A stretch of 5,957 nt of DNA, from assembly GCA_959602875.1 (NCBI GenBank), contig CAUGVQ010000112.1:1-5957 (forward strand), written 5' to 3'. This document shows, piece after piece, positions 1-5,682 of this stretch. Under the pieces are notes generated by a model. The model saw nothing but the letters and a program-made list of their open reading frames with translations, had not been told where the DNA came from and ran no database searches. Each line of letters opens with the position of its first letter. Positions within the stretch are counted from its first letter, which is position 1. Source of the DNA: an uncultured Collinsella sp. (lineage in GTDB: Bacteria > Actinomycetota > Coriobacteriia > Coriobacteriales > Coriobacteriaceae). The translations under genes and the position numbers were made by a program.

Positions 1-1464
1 TCCCTCCGAGATGACGGCGAGCTCGTGGCGCAGGCGCACCAGCTCCCGGTAGAACTCGAGCATCGACCCCGCAACGCCCCGTTCGGCGGCAACGTTCACG
101 TGCTCAGCGCTTTGGGGGACCGCGAGCCACGGTGTACCCGTGGTAAAGCCCGCCGCAGGGCCGCCGTCCCAGGGCATGGGCGTGCGGCCGTTGTCGCGCG
201 AGCGCTCGCCCACTACATGCAGTGCCTCAGCGGGACTTGCACCCCGCTCGATGAGCATACGATAGGCGTTTGCGCTCTCCACGTCGTTGTAATCGTCAAT
301 GGAGTCATACCCCGCGTTGGGCACGCCGAGCTCCTCGCCCTGAAAGATATAGGGCGTCCCCTGCATAAGATGCGCGCATACGGCGAGCGTCTTGCCCACG
401 TGCTCCCAGCTGCCGCCGCGCTCGCCCACGCCTGCGCGCCCGCCAAAGCGCGTGACGGCGCGCGGCTGGTCGTGGTTGTTCCAGAACAGGGCGTTCCAAC
501 CGCCGCCCTCCTGCATGTGCTCCTGCCAGGTGGCAAGAATCTCGCGCAGGCGGTCGATGTCGGGCGCCATGAGCGCCCATTTGTCGCCGTCTTTGTAGTC
601 GACTTTGAGATGGTGGAAGCTAAAGACCATGCCGAGCTCCCCGCACACGGGGTTGGTGTAGCGAATGCAGCTATCAAGCGTGGAGGCCGCCATTTCTCCC
701 ACCGTGAGCATGCCCTCGATTCCCGCTTCGCGCACGAGCTCCTGCAGATACTCGTGCACATGGGGCCCATCCGCAATCACAGAGCGCCCGGTGCCCACCG
801 GATCGTCCTCAAACACCTCGGGTTTGGAGATGAGACTCACCACGTCGAAGCGAAAGCCCGCCACGCCCCGGTCGCGCCAGAAGCGCACCACGCGTGCGAG
901 CTCGGCGCGTACCTCGGGGTTCGTCCAGTCGAGGTCGGATTGGCTCACGTCGTGCATGTGCAGGTACCACTTACCAAGGCGCGGCTCCCACTCCCACATG
1001 CTGCCGCCAAAGGCACTCTGCCAGTTGGTCGGCGGCTCGCCCGGATCGCCGGGGCCCGTGGAACCCCGCCCGTCGCGGAGGATGTAGTAGCGCCGGTAGC
1101 GCTCGTCTCCGGCGAGCGCGCGCTTAAACCACGGGTGCTCGGTCGATGTGTGGCAGAGCACCATGTCGAGCATGATACCAATGCCGCGGCGTCGCGCCTC
1201 GGCCACCAGCTCGTCAAAATCGTCCATCGTGCCAAAGACGGGGTCGATGGCACAGTAGTCTGAGATGTCGTAACCGTTGTCGCGCTGGGGCGAGGGGAAA
1301 AACGGCGTAATCCATACGCAGTCGACACCCAGGTATGCAAGGTAGTCGAGCTTTGAGGTGATGCCGCGCAAATCTCCGATGCCATCGCCGTCGCTGTCGC
1401 AAAAACTCTTGATGTAGATCTGATAGACCACGGTCTTGCCGAGGTCGCGCTTGTTAATCGCCAT
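1..1464 (-). CDS. treC: Trehalose-6-phosphate hydrolase (alpha,alpha-phosphotrehalase), GH13; 3' end cut by window
   Basis: Cytoplasmic enzyme that hydrolyses trehalose-6-phosphate to glucose and glucose-6-phosphate. The first 488 residues are present; the family is usually about 540-560 long, so roughly the last 60 lie outside the window. Seen directly: a GH13 (beta/alpha)8 start with VVYQIYIKSF at 12-21, DNGYDI at 62-67, and all three catalytic acids, namely nucleophile D207 (GFRFDVV), acid/base E257 (TVGEM) and D332 (NNHDQPR). The phosphotrehalase-like block HHLKVDYKDGDKW (284-296) and SRDNGRTPMPW further on resemble E. coli TreC rather than oligo-1,6-glucosidases, and the tre neighbours agree. 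The start ATG (1464-1462) lies 7 bases after the treB stop, with a weak AGGGAAG-like ribosome site overlapping the treB stop, so co-transcription and probably translational coupling are expected. No frameshift is seen. The alternative, another GH13 alpha-glucosidase, is unlikely in this context. Confidence 0.95.
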   Translation of the reverse strand, partial: MAINKRDLGKTVVYQIYIKSFCDSDGDGIGDLRGITSKLDYLAYLGVDCVWITPFFPSPQRDNGYDISDYCAIDPVFGTMDDFDELVAEARRRGIGIMLDMVLCHTSTEHPWFKRALAGDERYRRYYILRDGRGSTGPGDPGEPPTNWQSAFGGSMWEWEPRLGKWYLHMHDVSQSDLDWTNPEVRAELARVVRFWRDRGVAGFRFDVVSLISKPEVFEDDPVGTGRSVIADGPHVHEYLQELVREAGIEGMLTVGEMAASTLDSCIRYTNPVCGELGMVFSFHHLKVDYKDGDKWALMAPDIDRLREILATWQEHMQEGGGWNALFWNNHDQPRAVTRFGGRAGVGERGGSWEHVGKTLAVCAHLMQGTPYIFQGEELGVPNAGYDSIDDYNDVESANAYRMLIERGASPAEALHVVGERSRDNGRTPMPWDGGPAAGFTTGTPWLAVPQSAEHVNVAAERGVAGSMLEFYRELVRLRHELAVISEG

Positions 1465-1471
1465 GACTTCC

Positions 1472-2944
1472 CTACCTGCTGTTCTCGTTGGAATCCGCAC
1501 CGGCCGGCAGCCTGCGGCGCGCACCGGCCGCACCGCAGAGCGCAACAGGCACAAGGACGGCCGCAAGCGCAGCAGCCGCAAAGCCACCCCACGCATGGGG
1601 CACGATGGAAAGGATGCCGGGCAGACCGCCCACGCCGATGGAAAGCGCACGCACCCCAAGCGCGTTCGCGAGCGCGCCCGCGATTGCCGCACCCACCATG
1701 CCGCAGACAAGCGGGTAGTGAAGCGGCCGGTTCACGCCAAAGAGCGCGGGCTCGGAGACGCCGAGGTAGCAGGAAAGGCTCGCTGCGCGATACGTTGCCG
1801 CACGCGAGTCTCTCCGGTAAAGCACCGACGCGCCAAGTGCGGCGGAAGCCTGAGCGATGTTGGAGAGCGCAAGAAGCGGCCAGAGCACCGTGCCGCCGGT
1901 GAGGCACATGAGCTCGAGGTCGATGATAATTGTGAAGTGGTGGAGCCCCGTCATGACAAGGAGCGGATAAAGACAGCAGATAAGCCCCGCAAGCAAAACG
2001 CCGTGCCACGAAGAGAGCAGCGCGGGGACCGCCAGTGCAACATACGTGCCGAGAACGCTCGCCGCGGGCGCTACCACCAGCAGCGAGACGAGAACCGCCG
2101 GGATAAGCGAACAGAGCGGAACTACCACCATCCGCACCTCTTCGGGCACGGCGCGCGTGAGGCCGCGCTCAAGGTAGGCGAGCACGAGCGCCGAGAGAAA
2201 GGGCGCGAGCGCCGTGCCCTCGTAGTTCATGCCGAGCACGATGCCCCAAAAACCATCGCTCGGCACAAAGCCGGTGAGGCCGCCATCTGCAAGGTCCGGC
2301 GAGACGAGTACGAGACCAAGCACAATGCCCAAAACGGGCGTTGTCGCCATCGCCCGGCAGGTCGACCATGCAATCGCCACGGGCAGGAACACAAACACCG
2401 CATCGCCCACCATGCCGAGCAGGTAGTGGAGCGCAAGCAAAAGGTCTGGGGCCGAACCCGTCGCAAGCACCGGCGTCAGCACCTCGTGGAGCCCGAGCAC
2501 CATGCCGCCACAGATGAGGGCAGGCACCACGGGGGCAAACACCTCGCCGATAAAGCCCATAGCCCGCTGCCAAGGGCTGCGCTGCGTACCGGCCGAGGCG
2601 TAGGGAGCAGCCGCGATGTCGACGTCACCCGCAGGGGCGCCCTCGCTCACGCCTTCCTCTCCTGCGGCGACGCTCACAGCGACCTCGGGCGCCGCCGTCT
2701 GGCGCACGTCCTCAAAATCACGGTAAAACTGAGCGACGTCGTTGCCGATGATCACCTGGAACTGACCGGACTGGGTAACGGTGCCCTTCACGGGTGCGAG
2801 CGAAGACACCGCCTCCGTATCCACGCGCGCAGTGTCGACCAGCACAAAGCGCATGCGCGTCATGCAATGCGCAACGCTCACGATGTTCTCGGGCCCTCCC
2901 ACGGCTTCAAGCAGCCGCTCGGCATCCTCGGCGTACGCCCCCAT
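1472..2944 (-). CDS. treB: PTS trehalose-specific EIIBC component
   Basis: Membrane permease that takes up trehalose and phosphorylates it to trehalose-6-phosphate, the TreC substrate. It has 490 residues. EIIB occupies about 1-80: SVAHCMTRMRFVL carries the phosphorylatable Cys27, followed by the KGTVTQSGQFQVIIGNDV block (53-70) that closely resembles E. coli TreB. An Ala/Gly/Pro-rich linker (about 81-125) leads to a polytopic EIIC (about 126-475) with MTGLHHFTIIID (331-342), LWPLLALSNIAQ (354-365), GVSEPALFGVN (395-405) and GLPGILSI (440-447). There is no EIIA domain, so phosphate must come from a separate EIIA-Glc-type protein not seen here. The open frame extends upstream to 3121, but the ATG at 2944-2942 is preceded by AAGGAGAGG at good spacing (2952-2960) and aligns with the family N-terminus; the longer start would run through both operator boxes. 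First gene of the treBC operon, divergent from treR. Confidence 0.95.
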   Translation of the reverse strand: MGAYAEDAERLLEAVGGPENIVSVAHCMTRMRFVLVDTARVDTEAVSSLAPVKGTVTQSGQFQVIIGNDVAQFYRDFEDVRQTAAPEVAVSVAAGEEGVSEGAPAGDVDIAAAPYASAGTQRSPWQRAMGFIGEVFAPVVPALICGGMVLGLHEVLTPVLATGSAPDLLLALHYLLGMVGDAVFVFLPVAIAWSTCRAMATTPVLGIVLGLVLVSPDLADGGLTGFVPSDGFWGIVLGMNYEGTALAPFLSALVLAYLERGLTRAVPEEVRMVVVPLCSLIPAVLVSLLVVAPAASVLGTYVALAVPALLSSWHGVLLAGLICCLYPLLVMTGLHHFTIIIDLELMCLTGGTVLWPLLALSNIAQASAALGASVLYRRDSRAATYRAASLSCYLGVSEPALFGVNRPLHYPLVCGMVGAAIAGALANALGVRALSIGVGGLPGILSIVPHAWGGFAAAALAAVLVPVALCGAAGARRRLPAGADSNENSR

Positions 2945-2993
2945 CGTGCAACCTCTCCTTCCGCCACTGCGGCACGCGGTATCCCACGTCCAC

Positions 2994-3010
2994 AGCTTAT
3001 TCAAATAAGT
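2994..3010 (-). promoter_or_regulatory. Probable TreR operator, treB-proximal
   Basis: A 17-base palindromic box. Read toward treB it is ACTTATT-TGA-ATAAGCT; the core inverted repeat is CTTATT/AATAAG with a 2-base spacer on the plus strand. It is centred about 58 bases upstream of the treB start codon. It matches the second box at 14 of 17 positions, differing only in the central three bases. AT-rich palindromes of about this size are typical operators for GntR/UTRA regulators, and treR is adjacent. Assignment to TreR is inference from position and duplication. Confidence 0.75.
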
Positions 3011-3096
3011 TTCCCTCAGTATGACGCAGCCCGCTCGGCGCGGCTTTGCGATTTCTGCAAACGAGCATTTCCCGGGCATTCTCCACGCGATACACA

Positions 3097-3113
3097 ACTT
3101 ATTCAGATAAGCT
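3097..3113 (+). promoter_or_regulatory. Probable TreR operator, treR-proximal
   Basis: The second 17-base box reads ACTTATT-CAG-ATAAGCT toward treR, with core palindrome CTTAT/ATAAG over a 4-base spacer. It is centred about 44 bases upstream of the treR start codon and 102 bases from the centre of the first box. It is oriented toward its own gene, as the other box is toward treB. Its position suggests autoregulation of treR; the pair could also allow looping between two bound dimers. Confidence 0.75.
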
Positions 3114-3148
3114 AGAGACACCGACTGACATCACCTGAGGGGGGAACC

Positions 3149-3871
3149 ATGAAAGCGCGCTACGATGCGATCTACCGCGACCTGCTCTCGCTCATAGAAA
3201 GCGGCGCCTACCCCTACCAGAGCATGCTCCCCTCCGAAAGCGTGCTCACCGCGCGCTACGCCTGCTCGCATAACACGCTCCGCCGCGCACTTGGCCTGCT
3301 CAAGGAGAAGGGCTTTGTGCAACCCGTGCACGGCAAGGGCGTGCGCGTGATATGGCGGCCGCAGGAGCGGACGATGTTTGAGGTGGGCGGCATCGAGTCA
3401 TTTCGTGAGACGGCTGCTCGTAACCATCTCGCAGCGTCCACCCGCGTGACCGCCTTCGAGTCGCTGGTCGCAGACGAGGTCCTTGCCGAGAGAGCCGGTC
3501 ACGAGGCGGGGTCCGAAGTCGTCTACGTCGAGCGCGTGCGCGAGCTCGACGGGCGCGCCCTCATTCTGGACCGGAGCTGGTTTCTCGCCAAAGCCGTCCC
3601 GGGCCTTACGCCAGACATCGCCGCCGGCTCAATCTACGACTACCTTGAGGGCGAGCTCGGCGTCGAGGTCTCAACAAGCAAGCGAACCATCACCGTCGAG
3701 CTCGCGACCGCTCGCGACCGCGAGCTTCTCGACCTTGCCGGGGCGGATTTCGTCGCCGTTATGACGAGCCGAACGTTCGACCGGGACGGCACAATGTTCG
3801 AGTTCACGGTATCGCGCCATCATCCCGATATGTTCTGCTTCCACGACACCGCCGTCCGCAGCGCCGTATAG
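3149..3871 (+). CDS. treR: Trehalose operon repressor, GntR family with UTRA domain
   Basis: Transcriptional repressor of the tre operon; in studied relatives the inducer is trehalose-6-phosphate. It has 240 residues, the usual length. An N-terminal winged helix-turn-helix (about 1-70) shows the GntR signature: YRDLLSLIESGAY, LPSESVLTARY (27-37), a recognition helix around SHNTLRRALGLLKEKG (40-55) and the wing GKGVRV (62-67). A UTRA effector domain (about 80-232) follows, with ILDRSWF, SIYDYLEGELGVEVS, ATARDRELLDL and the closing FEFTVSRHHPDMFCFHDTA. The overall block order resembles B. subtilis TreR more than other UTRA proteins. The ATG at 3149 has GAGGGGGG just upstream. It is divergent from treBC with a matching operator on each side, which supports both the gene identity and autoregulation. 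Downstream it converges on the RNA gene candidate; no convincing treR terminator was found. Confidence 0.93.
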   Translation: MKARYDAIYRDLLSLIESGAYPYQSMLPSESVLTARYACSHNTLRRALGLLKEKGFVQPVHGKGVRVIWRPQERTMFEVGGIESFRETAARNHLAASTRVTAFESLVADEVLAERAGHEAGSEVVYVERVRELDGRALILDRSWFLAKAVPGLTPDIAAGSIYDYLEGELGVEVSTSKRTITVELATARDRELLDLAGADFVAVMTSRTFDRDGTMFEFTVSRHHPDMFCFHDTAVRSAV

Positions 3872-3927
3872 AGCATGCGCAGGCGATGCAATTAAAGAAA
3901 CCAATTTGTGGAACACGGGGATGCAAC

Positions 3928-4096
3928 AAAAAAAACCGCCCCCCGCTTTGCCATAATGAACCCACCTCTGCAAGGTGGGCGCCCTCATCGCCTCTTCCAG
4001 CGTCCTTAACAACGAAGGATACCTGTACTGACGCGACTGTGTGGGCTCCCTAGAAAAACGCGACGGTTCACCCAGTTGCTCCGCGGGGGGCGGAAC
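3928..4096 (-). ncRNA. ssrS: Candidate 6S RNA (SsrS-like) regulator of RNA polymerase
   Basis: Minus-strand RNA of roughly 165 nt. Known 6S RNA binds housekeeping RNA polymerase by mimicking an open promoter. Seen in sequence, reading the RNA 5' to 3': closing stem CCGCCCCCCGC (4093-4083) pairs perfectly with GCGGGGGGCGG (3946-3936); outer stem TGAACC (4070-4065) with GGTTCA (3962-3957); then a bubble with 14 nt on each strand (4064-4051 and 3976-3963), whose 3' strand can fold into the small hairpin ACCT/AGGT. Next come inner stem GGGAGCCC (4050-4043) with GGGCGCCC (3984-3977, one mismatch) and apical pairing ending in TCCTT-7 nt-AAGGA (4019-4003). Eight Ts (3935-3928) follow the closing stem directly. 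A long rod, a central bubble with a 3'-strand hairpin and this length are 6S hallmarks. No SRP RNA motif (GGAAG/GCAG asymmetric loop) is present. The ends are estimated. The identity rests on structure, not on a sequence-family match. Confidence 0.6.
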
Positions 4097-4102
4097 ACCT
4101 TC

Positions 4103-4108
4103 ATCATA
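4103..4108 (-). promoter_or_regulatory. -10 element of the RNA gene promoter
   Basis: TATGAT on the minus strand (5 of 6 to TATAAT) sits 9 bases before the first base of the closing stem, placing a start site near 4096. The -35 is poor: the best hexamer at 17-base spacing is CTGGTA (about 4126-4131, 3 of 6). The position, exactly where an RNA with this closing stem would need to start, is the main support. Confidence 0.45.
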
Positions 4109-4133
4109 CGCGACGGGAAATCTATTACCAGTC

Positions 4134-4162
4134 TTGACTTATCCGAGCCGCTGTCGGATGAT
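4134..4162 (+). promoter_or_regulatory. Possible promoter for the MraY/WecA-family gene
   Basis: TTGACT (4134-4139, 5 of 6 to the -35 consensus), a 17-base spacer, then GATGAT (4157-4162, 4 of 6 to the -10 consensus). It would start transcription near 4170 and leave a leader of about 230 bases before the next start codon. The spacer contains an inverted repeat ATCCGA/TCGGAT (4141-4146, 4154-4159), which could be a regulator site or chance. It points away from the RNA promoter, so the two would be divergent. Another -10-like hexamer, TATAAA at 4195-4200, lacks a matching -35. Confidence 0.35.
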
Positions 4163-4401
4163 GGGAGTGCTCGTCTGAACGATACATTTCTCCATATAAA
4201 AGCCTATATTGTTGCCTAGTCACGCTTGCCTTGGCGTGCGTTGTATCCCGCATGAAAACTTATCTGGTGTGACCGTGTTCTTGGTCGCTTCGCGCCCGCG
4301 AATCCTGCGACTTCAAGTATCATGTGTGTGATTCGGTGCCGTCCCCGCCGGGCGGTCACCGTCGCAGCTTATTCGCTCCCGATTCACGGCGGTCACCAGA
4401 C
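4163..4401 (+). other. Non-coding leader region of the MraY/WecA-family gene
   Basis: No credible gene on either strand in these roughly 240 bases. The stretch includes an AT-rich island (about 4182-4211) that is unusual for this window, and short inverted repeats: CACGC/GCGTG (4221-4225, 4234-4238) and GACC/GGTC (4271-4274, 4283-4286). Near its end is a direct repeat GGCGGTCACC. None is followed by a T-run, so no terminator or attenuator can be claimed. No recognised riboswitch core was found by eye. Confidence 0.4.
4351..4397 (+). repeat. Direct repeat GGCGGTCACC, two copies
   Basis: The 10-base sequence GGCGGTCACC occurs at 4351-4360 and 4388-4397, 37 bases apart, immediately before the start codon at 4402. 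The second copy occupies the place where a ribosome site would be expected. It may be a regulator or RNA-binding site, or chance in GC-rich DNA. Confidence 0.45.
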
Positions 4402-5640
4402 ATGGATTCGCTTCTGCCCTACATATGCCTCGCCGCCGCGGCGTTCGCGACCACCTATGTGCTCGTGCCCGCGGTGAAGCGACTCGCCATACGCCTCGAC
4501 GCCGTCGACTACCCCTCGAAGCGCCGCATCAACACGCGCCCCATCCCGCGCATGGGCGGTCTCGCGGTCTTTGCGGGCCTTGTGGTCGCCTGCATCCTCC
4601 AGATTGTCGGCACGTGGAACTGGGGCTGGCCGTCCGCTCTGGTGCCGCACCCGAGCATGTCGCTCAACTACCCCATGCTCGCCGTGTCGTTTTGCCTCAT
4701 CACGGCGGTGGGCGCCATCGATGACGTCGTCTCGCTCCGTCCGCGCGCCAAACTCGCCGGTCAGATTGTCGCCGCCGCCGTCGCCGCCGCCGGCGGCCTT
4801 GTCATCGGGTCTATCGTAAACCCCTTCGTACCGGGGGCCTACATCGACCTCGGCTGGTTCGCCTACCCCATCACGGTCGTGTACCTTGTGGCGTTCGCCA
4901 ACATCATCAACCTCATCGACGGGCTCGACGGCCTCGCCACCGGCATCTCCGCTATCGCCGCCTTTGCGATGTTCGGCTTCGCCGCGCTTTCCGGCCGAGG
5001 TGACGCCGCCGCGCTGTCCATCGCGCTCTTTGGCTCGACCCTCGCCTTTTTGCGCTTCAACTTCCACCCGGCGTCCATCTTCTTGGGTGATGCGGGCTCG
5101 CTTCTCCTCGGCTTTGCGCTCGGTACGATCTCGCTGCTCTCGGTGAGCCGCACCGCCGCGCTGACTTCGCTTCTTATCCCGCTCATCGTGGCGGGCGTGC
5201 CTATTCTGGACACGCTCTCGGCCATCGTTCGCCGCAAGCGCGCGCACGTGAGCATCGGCCAAGCTGACAAGGGGCACATCCACCACCGCCTCATCCAAGA
5301 GGGCTACGACCAGCGCCAGGCGGTTCTTCTCATCTACGCGTGGTGCATCCTGCTTGCCCTCGGCGCGACGGTCATCAACCAGGTCCCCGTCGAGGCGCGC
5401 ATCTTTATCTTTATCCTCCTTCTTGTCTGCTCCGCCGCGTTTGCCATGCGCCTGCACCTATTTGAACCGGTGCTGCGCCACCATTACAATCCTAAGACGC
5501 ACACCGACGAGCTCGTAACCCCGGACGACCCCGCCTTCCAGGAGGAGGAAGAGGCCGAGGAGCGCCAGCGCGCCGAGCATTGTGAGGAGATCCGCGAGGA
5601 GATCCAACGCATCCACAAGCACCTTCACGACGACCAGTAG
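4402..5640 (+). CDS. MraY/WecA/TagO-family undecaprenyl-phosphate sugar-1-phosphate transferase
   Basis: Integral membrane enzyme that transfers a sugar-1-phosphate (typically GlcNAc-1-P from UDP-GlcNAc) to undecaprenyl phosphate, the first lipid-linked step for wall polymers or surface glycans. It has 412 residues from the chosen start. Seen: about ten or eleven hydrophobic segments, with the first beginning at residue 5; the cytoplasmic RRINTRPIPRMGG loop (41-53); the DD pair D107/D108 (GAIDDVVSL); NIINLIDGLDGLATG (167-181) with D173 and D176; FLGDAGS (228-233) with D230; and HIHHRL (292-297). HIHH is the WecA/TagO-type motif and argues against MraY itself. The C-terminal roughly 55 residues (about 358-412) are a hydrophilic acidic tail, likely helical. 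The frame opens at 4324, but the extra 26 residues are hydrophilic and the family starts at a membrane segment. Neither start has a clear ribosome site. The exact acceptor pathway cannot be told from the window; trpS follows 42 bases downstream. Confidence 0.9.
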   Translation: MDSLLPYICLAAAAFATTYVLVPAVKRLAIRLDAVDYPSKRRINTRPIPRMGGLAVFAGLVVACILQIVGTWNWGWPSALVPHPSMSLNYPMLAVSFCLITAVGAIDDVVSLRPRAKLAGQIVAAAVAAAGGLVIGSIVNPFVPGAYIDLGWFAYPITVVYLVAFANIINLIDGLDGLATGISAIAAFAMFGFAALSGRGDAAALSIALFGSTLAFLRFNFHPASIFLGDAGSLLLGFALGTISLLSVSRTAALTSLLIPLIVAGVPILDTLSAIVRRKRAHVSIGQADKGHIHHRLIQEGYDQRQAVLLIYAWCILLALGATVINQVPVEARIFIFILLLVCSAAFAMRLHLFEPVLRHHYNPKTHTDELVTPDDPAFQEEEEAEERQRAEHCEEIREEIQRIHKHLHDDQ

Positions 5641-5682
5641 GGACCCTCCCCCAGCCGTCAGACAAAGACAAGGAGCACCAAC

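Larger units (their letters stand above)
2945..3148. promoter_or_regulatory. Divergent treB-treR promoter/operator region
   Basis: This 204-base spacer separates the divergent start codons of treB (minus) and treR (plus) and must hold both promoters. Two matching palindromic boxes (listed separately) lie inside it. I could not settle clear -35/-10 pairs: weak candidates include GATAAG inside the treR-proximal box for treR, and TTGAAT inside the treB-proximal box as a -35 for treB (then GATACC after 15 bases). If either is right, TreR binding would directly block RNA polymerase. Between the boxes there is also a 5-bp inverted repeat (TTTGC 3045-3049, GCAAA 3057-3061) of unknown meaning. Ribosome sites are AAGGAGAGG for treB and a G-rich GAGGGGGG for treR. 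Confidence 0.8.

Noticed and set aside
25..1263. 412-codon open frame on the plus strand opposite treC
   Set aside because: Antisense shadow: His/Ala/Val-rich, no family motifs, and treC is intact on the other strand.
945..2009. 354-codon minus-strand open frame spanning the treB-treC junction
   Set aside because: It is out of frame with both real genes, which show complete motifs in their own frames.
1436..3115. 559-codon open frame on the plus strand opposite treB
   Set aside because: Composition is dominated by Arg/His/Ala/Lys with no recognisable domain, as expected for an antisense shadow in GC-rich DNA; treB on the other strand has full family motifs.
2945..3121. Upstream start giving treB 59 more residues
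   Set aside because: The extension reads through both operator boxes (YLNKL appears twice because the boxes are repeats) and lacks a ribosome site, whereas 2944 has AAGGAGAGG.
3873..3889. GCAT/ATGC inverted repeat just after the treR stop as a terminator
   Set aside because: The stem is short with a bulge and a tiny loop, and it is followed by AATTAAAG rather than a T-run.
3936..4093. Reading the structured element as a plus-strand RNA or a leader for the downstream gene
   Set aside because: On the plus strand the 3' arm is followed by AACACC with no T-run and no good promoter lies before the 5' arm; the minus strand has both a -10 and eight Ts.
3928..4096. SRP (4.5S) RNA or tmRNA as identity of the structured RNA
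   Set aside because: The conserved SRP apical motif is not present, and the RNA is far too short for tmRNA and lacks a tRNA-Ala-like end.
4393..5457. 354-codon minus-strand open frame opposite the transferase gene
   Set aside because: Highly charged low-complexity translation with no domain, mirroring codons of the real membrane protein.
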